This document shows positions 1 to 10,300 of a stretch of DNA of 64,000 nucleotides, in pieces (the stretch's first letter is position 1; every line of letters starts with the position of its first letter). The position numbers and the translations under genes are program-made. The stretch spans positions 62,001 to 126,000 of the forward strand of contig JAZKDO010000001.1 of assembly GCA_040387555.1 (NCBI GenBank), read 5' to 3'. Under the pieces are notes generated by a model. The model was not told the origin of the DNA. It saw only the letters and a list, made by a program, of their open reading frames with translations, and made no database searches. The stretch is from UBA4416 sp040387555. Its GTDB lineage: Bacteria; Bacteroidota; Bacteroidia; B-17B0; Aurantibacillaceae.

Positions 1-102
1 TGAAATCAAAGATAATTTGTTGTTCTGAATATGAACTAATCCGTATCCCATCACAATCGTGCCAGGGTCAATGCCTAATATGATTCTATCGTTGCTAACC
101 AC
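1..102 (-). CDS. ruvC: Holliday junction endonuclease RuvC, N-terminal part (cut by window edge)
   Basis: Thirty-four residues are visible. After a GTG start at 102 the protein reads into the RuvC core strand ILGIDPGT followed by GYG; D12 corresponds to the first catalytic aspartate of the RNase H-like fold. RuvC resolves Holliday junctions together with RuvAB in recombinational repair. An in-frame TAA lies two codons before the GTG, so no longer start is possible. The rest of the gene lies beyond the left edge. It is read away from the two giant surface-protein genes and is separated from them by a terminator. Confidence 0.9.
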   Translation of the reverse strand, partial: MVSNDRIILGIDPGTIVMGYGLVHIQNNKLSLIS

Positions 103-129
103 TTTATTTTAGTGTAAATGTAAAACAAA

Positions 130-162
130 AAAACCCCTTGTAAAATAGTTACAAGGGGTTTT
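130..162 (-). terminator. Rho-independent terminator of the 1301-aa surface protein gene
   Basis: A 14-bp stem (130-143 with 149-162) with core ACCCCTTGTAA and a 5-nt loop is flanked by A and T runs. It lies 18 nt after the stop codon at 181. Its symmetry would also let it work in the other direction. Confidence 0.85.
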
Positions 163-180
163 AATTAAGTAATCGTATAT

Positions 181-3100
181 TTATTTAAGTAAACTAATAT
201 GACCTTCTTGGCTATATTCTTTTCCATTAACGCCTGTACACTTTAATATAAAAAAATAAGTTCCAGCTGAATTATCACCTCCATTCCAGCTATCATTGAT
301 ACTAGAAAGGCTGTGAACTTTTGTTCCCCATCTGTTAAAGATATCACAACTCAAATCCTTCATCCCAACACTTACAATTTTAAAAACATCATTAGCTCCA
401 TCTCCATTAGGAGTAAATACATTTGGAACAATGATCGATGAATTTTCCAGAACTTCAATATAAGCATAAGCAGTATCATTACAAATCCCATTTGTGCCAA
501 TCAACTCAACTGTATACATACCCACTGAATTATAGGTATGCCCAGGATTCATTGATGATGACAAGTTGTTACTTAAATCTCCAAAATTCCATGAGTATGT
601 ATTTACTCCCGAACTTTGATCTGTAAAAGTTACATCCAAAGGTGCAGTTCCGGAAGTAGGATTGGCACTAAACATTGCATTTACCGGATTGCCGATAACA
701 GTAATTGTTCCGGTATTTGTACATCCATTGTTATAATCTGTTACTAGAACCACATATATTCCAGATGAATTCACAGTGGGAGTGGATGTAGACCCACCGA
801 TGATAGTTCCTGATCCTGAAGTTGACCAGCTGAAAGAAACATTTGTTGCGGTGGTGAGAGCAGACCCCCCAATTCCTGATGCATAATAACACGTCACTGT
901 CGCATTATTTATGGTAGGAATTGTTTGATTAGTAGTAACTACCACATCAACGGTTGCCGTGCATCCTGTCAGGGTATTGCTAACTATACAGCTATAAGTG
1001 CCTGATGCATTAAAAGTAGCCTGTGAGTTATTAGCTGATGTGGATGCGGGAGGAATACTCCAACTATAATTTACATTAGCGTTTTGATTACTTGTAACTG
1101 TTGCTGATTGAGTGGCATTATTACAATCAATAAGTAAAGCGGTTGAAGAAATAGTTACAGTAGGTGGGCCCGGATTTGGAAACACTTCAACTGTTGATGT
1201 TGCAACACAGCTATTATTCGGGTCTTTTGCAGTCATTGTATATATTCCTGCTGAACAAGCTGATACTGTATAATCAGTTGCAGTGCTGCAAACGTTTGGC
1301 CCGGTCCAAATAACTGTTGATGTAGTTGGAGAAAATACGCTTCCCGTTAAAGTTTGTGTAGGCGCAATACAAGTAAGCGTTTTGTCTGATCCGGCACTTA
1401 CAGCAACAGGACTAAAGGTATTCTGGATAACCGTTGTTGTTGTGTTGTATACGCAATTGTTTGAAGGATCTTTAACCGTTAAAGAATACGTTCCGCCAAC
1501 TCCTGAAACAGTTGTAGATTGAGTATTTGCACTCGACACAATGCCGCCAGCAGGGGCAGTCCAGGTATAACTCATACCCGCTGGCAAAGTATTTAAAGTT
1601 ACCGTTGTTGTCATACATGTTAAAGTGCCTGTTGAAACAGCCGTCGAAGTTGGAACACTCGTATTTTCAAAAACAACATAGTTTGACGATGAATTACAAT
1701 TAGAATTTGTATTAGTAACTGTATAATTAAATGTACCTCCTTGGGTAACGGTAATAGTTCCTAAACCATCATCAGAAGCGATACCAGTTCCTGACCAATT
1801 ATAGCTTACCGGTGTATCTGTTGTAGATAAACTAACCGTAACAAGAGTATTTGTACAATTAATTGTGTTTGATGACGCCGTCACTGTAACAGTTGGTGCA
1901 CCTGCACTTGGAAATACCTGAACAGTTGAAGCTGCTACGCATCCGTTTATAGGATCAGTGGCCTGTAAAGTATACGTACCTGCTCCACAAGCAAATGTCG
2001 TATAACTTGATGCACTTCCGCAAACACTTGGCCCTGACCACGCTGCGACTGCATTAGTTGGAGAGGTAACGCTTCCGCTTAAAGTTACAGAAACTGAAGT
2101 TCCACAGGTTAATGTTTGATCTGTTCCTGCGTCAACACCAATGGGCGCCATTGTATTTTGAACTACAGTGGCTGTTGTAGAGTATGTGCAATTACCTGCA
2201 GGGTTTAGAACTTCCAACGTATAAGTTCCAGGTAAGGACGTTGTTGCATTTTGGGAATTCGATCCTGAAGAAATAGCCCCTCCAGCAGGAGATGTCCAGG
2301 TGTAATTCATACCGGCTAATGTAGAATTTAAATTTACGGTAGTTGTAAGGCATGTGAGATCTGACGATGCTGAGGCAGTAGTTGTTGGTGAATTACTCAC
2401 GGTTAAACTAAATGTTGCAGAGGTTGTGCAGGAAGAAGATATACCTATAACTGTATATTCTGTACTTACAGAAGGTGTAGCTATTACTGAAGTTCCGTTT
2501 GATGCATCTAAAGAACTTGATGGAGACCAGGTATAATTACCAGCTCCGGTTGCTGTTAATGTTGATGAACCACCTACACAAATATTTGAAGCCGTTGAAG
2601 AAACAGTAATCCCTGGAACTGTTGATAGGTCAACTCCAACAGTGGTACTACTGGTGCAGGAACCATTAAAACTAACTATTGTATATGTTGTGTTAACAGA
2701 AGGTGTAGCAGTAACAGTTGTTCCGTTAGGAGAATTTAAACTGGATGAGGGGGACCATGTATAGGTTGTTCCTCCACTTGCCGTTAACACCGTAGATGTT
2801 CCCGGGCATATGGTGGCCGAAGTGGCAGTAATTGGTGTGCCAGTTCCTACAATAATATTCTTAAATTCTGTTGAAGCGCTGCAACCGGCAGCATTTGCTT
2901 GTAATATGGCCACATAATTACCAGCAGTTGGGAAATTTATAGTATGTGGGCCTGGGCCTGCAACGGAAACTGGGCTTCCCGTACTATTAAATGTCCAGTT
3001 TAAAGAAGTGTAGTCTGTAGAAGTGCTGCCATTAAAAACAACAGATTCCCCTGCACAAATGGTTGTGTCTGAAGCTACAATATTAGCATCAGGGCCCAAG

Positions 3101-4086
3101 AAAGTTCCTGTACCCCCCCAGGATAAACCAAATCCTGAGTTTCCATCTGCATTATTAATTAAAAGTGCATAACTGGTTCCTGCAACCATATTTAATTGCT
3201 GACAATAAGAATTTTCACCTACCTCGCATCCAGGATCCTCTGAGACATCAGTATCCGTAGTATTAAGACCTGTTGAGCCGGTAGCATTTAAACATGAAGA
3301 TGTATTGCATCTTATTACCGTACGAGCTCCACACGGATTAGTAGTGTTCAATTGCCATAAAACATAATCAATGTCATTTGACGAATTCAATGGTGTTATA
3401 TCAAAAACAAGTGTTCCTGATGTTGCACAAGTCCATGTATACCAAACAGAATTGCTTTCGGCATCTGTAAAAAAATCACCAACCATGCAACTAGATGATT
3501 CGGGCTCATTTGCATTTGTCCCGCCACCGCTTAAGGTTCCAACACTTAAACCATTCTTATTGCATAATTTTCCTGCTCCTCCACAATCAGCTGAAGCAGA
3601 CGCTGGCGGTACATAATTATTTACACAAAGCTCAAAAGTACCCTCCTGAGCTGCAGTACTGCTAACTCTAATGTAATAAGTCTGGGCAAGAGATAATCCG
3701 CCAACATATAATTGAGAAATACCACTTCCAACAGCGCCGTTATTACAACCTAATTGATTGATGGTAGTAGCACAAGATCCTGCATACAGTGCTATTCGAG
3801 GCCTACCCATTGTGCCTCCAAAACCATTACCACTCACAGATATTAGGACATCAGTTCCTGTAGCTGTAAAAGAAAACCACACATCTTCTGTTGCACCTGC
3901 AGCCCAGCAGCTCGCCACTGCAAACCCACTCGCTGTGGAACCAACATTTGTATAAATAGATCCTGCAGAACAAAAATTATTAACGTTGCTTAAAACCAAT
4001 GCATTTGAACAATCATTTCCCTGGGAAAATCCAGATCGTACCGTTAATAAAATAAATGCCAATAAAAAAGGTAAAAAAATCTTCAT
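181..4086 (-). CDS. Giant secreted T9SS type B protein with PKD domain and CHU-type C-terminal sorting domain
   Basis: The 1301-aa protein has a Sec signal peptide (about 1-21, ending FSQG). A beta-rich N-terminal region (about 25-330) resembles the choice-of-anchor/pre-peptidase domains of Bacteroidota adhesins. A long series of Ig/CHU-like repeats of about 70-90 aa follows, recognisable by TYTWSPSSSLN, MNYTWTSPAGG and NCTYSTT. A PKD domain (about 1133-1216, key YSWNFGD) and the gliding-motility-associated C-terminal domain (1217-1301, starting SIIVPNVFTPNGDG, with FNRWG) complete it. That last domain directs export by the type IX system and surface display. Adhesion or gliding is a likely role, but the ligand is unknown. 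It lies directly downstream of a larger paralogue with a nearly identical last 85 residues. Confidence 0.9.
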   Translation of the reverse strand: MKIFLPFLLAFILLTVRSGFSQGNDCSNALVLSNVNNFCSAGSIYTNVGSTASGFAVASCWAAGATEDVWFSFTATGTDVLISVSGNGFGGTMGRPRIALYAGSCATTINQLGCNNGAVGSGISQLYVGGLSLAQTYYIRVSSTAAQEGTFELCVNNYVPPASASADCGGAGKLCNKNGLSVGTLSGGGTNANEPESSSCMVGDFFTDAESNSVWYTWTCATSGTLVFDITPLNSSNDIDYVLWQLNTTNPCGARTVIRCNTSSCLNATGSTGLNTTDTDVSEDPGCEVGENSYCQQLNMVAGTSYALLINNADGNSGFGLSWGGTGTFLGPDANIVASDTTICAGESVVFNGSTSTDYTSLNWTFNSTGSPVSVAGPGPHTINFPTAGNYVAILQANAAGCSASTEFKNIIVGTGTPITATSATICPGTSTVLTASGGTTYTWSPSSSLNSPNGTTVTATPSVNTTYTIVSFNGSCTSSTTVGVDLSTVPGITVSSTASNICVGGSSTLTATGAGNYTWSPSSSLDASNGTSVIATPSVSTEYTVIGISSSCTTSATFSLTVSNSPTTTASASSDLTCLTTTVNLNSTLAGMNYTWTSPAGGAISSGSNSQNATTSLPGTYTLEVLNPAGNCTYSTTATVVQNTMAPIGVDAGTDQTLTCGTSVSVTLSGSVTSPTNAVAAWSGPSVCGSASSYTTFACGAGTYTLQATDPINGCVAASTVQVFPSAGAPTVTVTASSNTINCTNTLVTVSLSTTDTPVSYNWSGTGIASDDGLGTITVTQGGTFNYTVTNTNSNCNSSSNYVVFENTSVPTSTAVSTGTLTCMTTTVTLNTLPAGMSYTWTAPAGGIVSSANTQSTTVSGVGGTYSLTVKDPSNNCVYNTTTTVIQNTFSPVAVSAGSDKTLTCIAPTQTLTGSVFSPTTSTVIWTGPNVCSTATDYTVSACSAGIYTMTAKDPNNSCVATSTVEVFPNPGPPTVTISSTALLIDCNNATQSATVTSNQNANVNYSWSIPPASTSANNSQATFNASGTYSCIVSNTLTGCTATVDVVVTTNQTIPTINNATVTCYYASGIGGSALTTATNVSFSWSTSGSGTIIGGSTSTPTVNSSGIYVVLVTDYNNGCTNTGTITVIGNPVNAMFSANPTSGTAPLDVTFTDQSSGVNTYSWNFGDLSNNLSSSMNPGHTYNSVGMYTVELIGTNGICNDTAYAYIEVLENSSIIVPNVFTPNGDGANDVFKIVSVGMKDLSCDIFNRWGTKVHSLSSINDSWNGGDNSAGTYFFILKCTGVNGKEYSQEGHISLLK

Positions 4087-4280
4087 AGTGTTTCTTTTAA
4101 AAATGATTCATAGAATAACAATTAAATAATCTGTTTTGCTAATATATAAACTCACAAATAAAAAAACAATCTATAAATTAATTAAAAATTATCCGGTCTG
4201 AGTTTTAAAAAAAAATCAGGAATTAAACTCGCTTTGAAATAACTTACATTTAAAATATAGGTTCCTAAATACCCACAAAA

Positions 4281-4308
4281 AAGCCCCTTGTAAAAATACA
4301 AGGGGCTT
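4281..4308 (-). terminator. Rho-independent terminator of the 2136-aa surface protein gene
   Basis: A perfect 12-bp stem (4281-4292 with 4297-4308, core AGCCCCTTGTA) with an AAAA loop lies 20 nt after the stop at 4329. A rich flanks on both sides make it usable in both directions. It shares the CCCCTTGTA core with the terminator at 130-162. Confidence 0.88.
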
Positions 4309-4328
4309 TAATTAAAATAAAAAAGGTG

Positions 4329-7300
4329 TTATTTAAACATGCTTATAAATCCTTCTTGTTTATATTCTTTCCCATCATAACCTTTTGCTGTGAGGATGAA
4401 GAAGTAAGTTCCGGCACTGTTTCCACCACCATCCCACGAGTCATTGACAGATGAAATAGATTTAAGTTTTGTTCCCCATCTGTTAAAGATGTCACAATTC
4501 AACTCTTCTATTCCAGTTGTTACAATTTTAAACATATCATTTGAACCATCCCCATTTGGCGTAAATACATTCGGTACAATGATCGAAGAATTCTCAAGCA
4601 CTTCGATTGAGATAGTTGCTGTAGATACACAAGTTCCACTTGACGCTGTTAATACAACAGTATAAGTTCCTAATCCGTTAAATACATGAGAAGGATCAGT
4701 CAATATAGAACTGTTATCCAGTGAAGTGATATCACCAAAATTCCATGAATAATTAGAAGCACCAGTACTTTGGTTTGTAAATCCAACGCTTAAAGGTGCG
4801 GTTCCCGAAACAGGATTTGCTGTGAAAGCCGCAGTTATATTATTTTGTGTTACAACAATTGAAGTACCATTAGTACATCCATTGCTTGGATCTGTTACTG
4901 AAACAGAATAAACACCTGGTGAACCAACAGTAGCAATTCCTAAAGTAGACGATATAATAGAACCATTTAAGGTGGTCCAATTAAATGACACTGCATCTGT
5001 TGATGTTGCAACTGCCTCTGTTGAAAAAGCACCGCAAGGAATTACTGTATTTGAAGCACTAACGTTTGGAATAGTAACATTGCTTGCAATGGTAATAGTT
5101 GTAAATGTTTGACAGCCATTTGAAGGATTTTTTACGAACACAGTATATGTAGCTCCAGAAGTAGCATTCTCAGTTTGCGAAAGACTACCTGATGATGTCC
5201 AAGTGTAATTATAAGTCGCCGGAGGGTTAACATTAGCAATTAAACTAACAGTAGGGCTTTGACAAGTAATTGCACTATTTGATGATGTGACAGCGATCGT
5301 CGCTACAGGAACATTTGCAGTTGTTGCCGCGTTCACTGTAGTTGAATATGCACATCCATTGGCAGGGTCAACAACTGTTAGGCTATAATCTCCTGCACCA
5401 GTTCCAATAGTTGTTTGTGTACTTGACGTGCTAACACTTCCTCCTGCGGGAGCGGTCCATGTATAATTCATGCCTGAAAGCGGAGTTCCAACTGTTACTG
5501 TTGGAGTGATACAATCAATTACACCTGTAATGGTCGCAGTGGTTATCGGTGTAGTTGTGTTTTGAGTAACTGTTACAGTCGTTGAATAAGAACAACCATT
5601 AGCAGGGTCAACAACTGTTAAACTATAATCTCCAGCTCCTGTAGCAATAGTTGCTTGTGTGCTGGATGTACTAATACTTCCTGCAGATGGAGCTGTCCAT
5701 GTATAACTCATTCCAGAAAGTGGGGATCCAAGAGTTACTGTTGATGTGATACAATTTACTACTCCTGCAACAGTTTCTGTGGTTACGGGTGGTGTCGTAT
5801 TTTGTGCCACAGTTTGCGTACTGATAGTTGTGCAATTACTTGATAAATCAGTAACCGTATAAGTAAATGTACCTCCCTGATCAACGGAAATGCTTGATAA
5901 TGTATTAGTTCCTACAATTCCTGTTCCAGACCATGCATAACTTACCGGAGACACTGTTGTAGTTATGCCTACAGTTACCAAAGTATTTGTACAATTGATT
6001 GTGGTTACGGGATCATTAGAAACCGCTGGTGCTCCTAAACTTGGGAATACCTGAACAGTTGATGTAAATGAACATCCATTTGCAGGGTCAGTTGCTGTTA
6101 ACGAATAATTACCTTGTCCGCATGCTGAAGTTGCAATGTCCGTCACTGTAACTGCAGCACAGATACTTGGTCCTGTCCATAATAATGTTGAATTGGCAGG
6201 CGTACCAGTGGTTCCCGTTAATGTTACAGAAGCAGTGCCAGCAGAACAGGTTAATGTTTGGTCTGAGCCCGCACTAAAACCAGAAGGAGGTGTGTTATTC
6301 AGGATAACATTTGTATTCGCTGTATTCGTACAGCCATTTGCTGCATCTAACACAGTAACTGAATAATTATCTACGGCATTTACTATAATTGTATCATTAC
6401 CCTGTCCAGAAAAACCAGAACCACTAGACCATGTATAGGTTACTCCTGATGCAGGTGTTGTGGTTAAGGTAATAGCGGCGGTTGTTGTTGCACATGTTAA
6501 AGTTTGTGTATTAGAAACAACTATTACTGGCACAGTTGTATTAGTAGTAACCACCAACTGAACAGTCTCAGTACAGTTACTCAATGTATTAGTTACGGTA
6601 CAAATAAATGTATCTGTTGTGGAAGATGCACTGAAGCCGGCAACTGATCCGTCTGGCGAAAGCACAGCCGGTGGCGTATTCCATGAATATGTTACATCAG
6701 TATTTGGTGTAGAGGTTACCGTTACTGTTTGCACGGTATTATTACAATCAACCGTTACAGCAGCTGATGAAATTGTTACAGTAGGTGCACCAGCATTAGG
6801 CGCTACGTTAACTACCGAAGAAGTTGAACATCCATTTGCAGGATCTGTCACAGTTAAGGTATAATCGCCGGCCGCACAAGCAAAAGTTACAAGTGTTGTC
6901 GCAGTTCCGCAAACTCCAGGGCCAGTCCAGCTAACAGTGGGATTTGCCGGCGAAGTTAAAGTACCTGTTAAAGTAACCGAATTGGAAGGACATGTTAATA
7001 TTTGGTTTGAACCTGCTGACACTCCTGATGGAGGCATCATGTCTGTTGCAGCAGTAGCGGTAGTTGCATATGTACATCCGTTAGATGGATCAACAACCGT
7101 TAAACTATAATCTCCTGCACCAGTTCCAACTGTTGTTTGTGTAGTAGACGTACTCACACTCCCTCCTGCTGGAGATGTCCAGGTATAATCCATACCGGCA
7201 AGGGGTGTTCCCAGAGTTACTGTTGAAGTTATACAATTAACTACACCTGAAACAGTTGCAGTTGTAATCGGTTGTGTTATGTTTTGAGTAACATTAGTTG

Positions 7301-10300
7301 TGGTTGAATACGCACAATTATTTGAAGGATCCATAACCGAAAGAGTATAGATGCCCGCAGCTCCTGAAGCGATAGTCGCCTGTGTAGTAGCAGTTGAAAC
7401 GCTTCCACCTGCCGGTGCAGTCCAGGTGTAATTCATGCCTGGTAACGTTGAATTTAAAGTAACTGTTGTAGTTGCACAGGTTAAAGAACCAGTGGTACTT
7501 GCCGTTGTGGTTGGGATAGTTGTATTTTGAACCACCACCGTATTATTTGACGCCGTACAGCTATTTGTTGTATTTGTTAAGGTAAAATTAAATGTACCTC
7601 CCTGATTTACTGTAATACTAGCGCCATTAGTTGCTCCAACAATACCGGTTCCAGACCATGCATAAGATACCGGCGACACTGTAGTAGAAATACTTACTGT
7701 TACCAGTGTATTTGTACATGTAATTGTATTTGTAATAGGGTTAATTGTGAAAGATGGTGCTCCCGCATTCCCAAATACTGTTACAACACTCGGCGTTGTA
7801 CATCCATTAGCAGGGTTTGTAACCGTTAATGTGTACACACCCGCGCCATTGGCTGTAGTTACAAAGCTATTTGTTGGCCCCGCAACACTTGGACCTGCCC
7901 AATTCGCTGTGGCATTAGTAGGTGTAAGTGCAGCTCCTGTTAAAGTAACCACTGTTGCAGACCCGCAACCCAATGTTTGAGTTGGAATAGTTGTTACGCC
8001 CGACGGAGCTGTTGTATTTTGAGTAACTGATACAGTTGTTGAAAATGTACAATTTGCACCACTTATCACATTTAACGTATAAGTTCCTCCTGCTCCTGAA
8101 GCAGTAGTAGACTGAGAATTTGCAGAACCTAATACACCACCACTTGGTGCGGTCCAGGTGTAGTTAACACCTGCTAAAGTTGAAGTTAAATTTATTGTTG
8201 GAGTAGTACAGGTTATATTTCCTGAAGCACTAGCTGCCGTGGTTGGTGTAGGACTAACTGTTAAACTTACTGTTTTAGTATCTGTACAACCATTAGTGGT
8301 TCCTGTCACTGTATATACGCCACCCGTTGATGTGGAAATACTTGATGTTGTTGCCCCCGTGCTCCAAACATATGTGGTTGCATTACTTGCTGTTATGATA
8401 GCGGCTACTCCAGGACATGTTGTCGCATTTGCTACCGCTACCGTAGGATTTGGTGTTACAGTTAAACTAACTGTTTTTGTATCGGTACAGCCGTTTGTTG
8501 TTCCGGTTACTGTATAAACTCCAGTCGTTGATGTGGAAATACTTGATGTGGTTGCGCCTGTACTCCATACATACGTGGTTGCATTACTTGCTGTTAATAC
8601 AGCTGCTATTCCTGCACAGGTAGTCGCATTAGCAACTGCTACTGTAGGATTAGGCGTTACTGTTAAACTGACTGTTTTTGTATCGGTACATCCATTTGTT
8701 GTACCTGTTACAGTATAAACGCCTGCAGTTGACGTGGAAATACTTGATGTGGTAGCGCCTGTGCTCCAAACATATGTTGTTGCATTGCTGGCTGTTAATA
8801 TAGCTGCTATTCCTGCACAGGTAGTTGCATTAGCAACTGCTACTGTTGGATTTGCTGTGACTGTTAAACTGACTGTTTTAGTATTTGAACAACCATTGGT
8901 TGTTCCGGTTACTGTATAAATACCAGCCGTTGAAGTGGAAATACTTGATGTAGTAGCACCTGTGCTCCAAACATATGTGGTTGCATTACTTGCTGTTAAT
9001 ACTGCTGCTGTTCCTGCGCAGGTTGTAGCGTTTGCTACCGCTACTGTAGGATTTGGCGTTACGGTTAAACTTACCGTTTTTGTATCTGTACAGCCGCTTG
9101 TTGTGCCTGTTACTGTATACACTCCAGCAGTTGAGGTGGAAATACTTGATGTAGTAGCGCCTGTACTCCAAACATAAGTTGTTGCATTACTGGCTGTTAA
9201 TACAGCGGCCACTCCCGCACAGGTTGTCGCATTCGTTACTGCTACTGTTGGATTAGGTGTTACTGTTAAACTGACTGTTTTTGTATCGGTACATCCATTT
9301 GTTGTACCTGTTACAGTATAAACGCCTGCAGTTGACGTGGAAATACTTGATGTGGTAGCGCCTGTGCTCCAAACATATGTTGTTGCATTGCTGGCTGTTA
9401 ATATAGCTGCTATTCCTGCACAGGTAGTTGCATTAGCAACTGCTACTGTTGGATTTGCCGTAACTGTTAAACTTACTGTTTTTGTATTGGTACAACCATT
9501 TTGAGTTCCTGTTACTGTATATACTCCCGCTGTTGATGTTGAAATGGTAGAAGTTGCTGCACCTGTGCTCCAGCTATATGTTGTAGCTCCAGTCGCCGTA
9601 AAAGTTACAGGAGTGCCGGCGCAAGTTGTAGCGCTGGACACTGTTACTGTTGGGCTTGCCGTAGTAGTAACACTTACTGTTTTAGTATCTGTACACCCGC
9701 TGGTAGTTCCAGTAACTGTGTAAACAGTGGTTGTTGTTGGAGATACAGATATTGATGCTGTTGTTGCTCCTGTGCTCCAGCTATACGTTGTCGCACTAGT
9801 TGCTGTTAATGTTACTGGGGAGCCTGCACAATTTGTCGCGTTACTTACAGCCACTGTGGGATTGGCATTAATTGTAATAACAGTATTAATAGAAACTGCA
9901 GGACATGCTGTTGAAGAAGCTACTGCATATGTAACAGTGTATGTGCTTGCAGTACTTAAACTAGGCGTAATGACACCTGTAGAAGAGTTAAAAGATAAAC
10001 CTGCCGGCGTCGCAGAGTAGGTTCCGCCTGTGAACGCGCCTGAACCTGTTACTGTGGGGGTTACTGTTGAAGCTAAACTCTTACAAAATGGACCGCCATA
10101 AACCAAGGAACTTAAACCTGTGCAAGGTGAAACAACAGCACAACCACAACCCGCAGCAGGGGTAACTGAAACGAAAACATCGCAATCAGAACCATTTACA
10201 CCATCCACTGCAATTATTACCTGACGATTTGCGGTAACCGGTACTGTTAAAGTCTGTGCTCCCGTAAAACCACCATTACCGCCATAATAGTTCATGATTG

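Larger units (their letters stand above)
8250..9863 (-). repeat. Array of eight 201-bp tandem repeats inside the giant gene
   Basis: Eight consecutive in-frame units (the first 69 codons, the other seven 67 codons) encode Ig-like repeats, residues 293-830 of the 2136-aa protein. Units 3 to 8 differ by only a few residues each. The period produces matching 201-bp-spaced open frames on the opposite strand, which are not genes. Confidence 0.93.

Noticed and set aside
8239..9177. Several plus-strand frames spaced 201 bp apart inside the giant gene
   Set aside because: They are reverse-strand shadows of the tandem repeat array, with the same period and no starts or families of their own.
8250..9863. 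Regular spacing that could suggest a CRISPR array
   Set aside because: The period is 201 bp, the whole unit is repeated, there are no short repeats with unique spacers, and it is in frame with a secreted-protein repeat.
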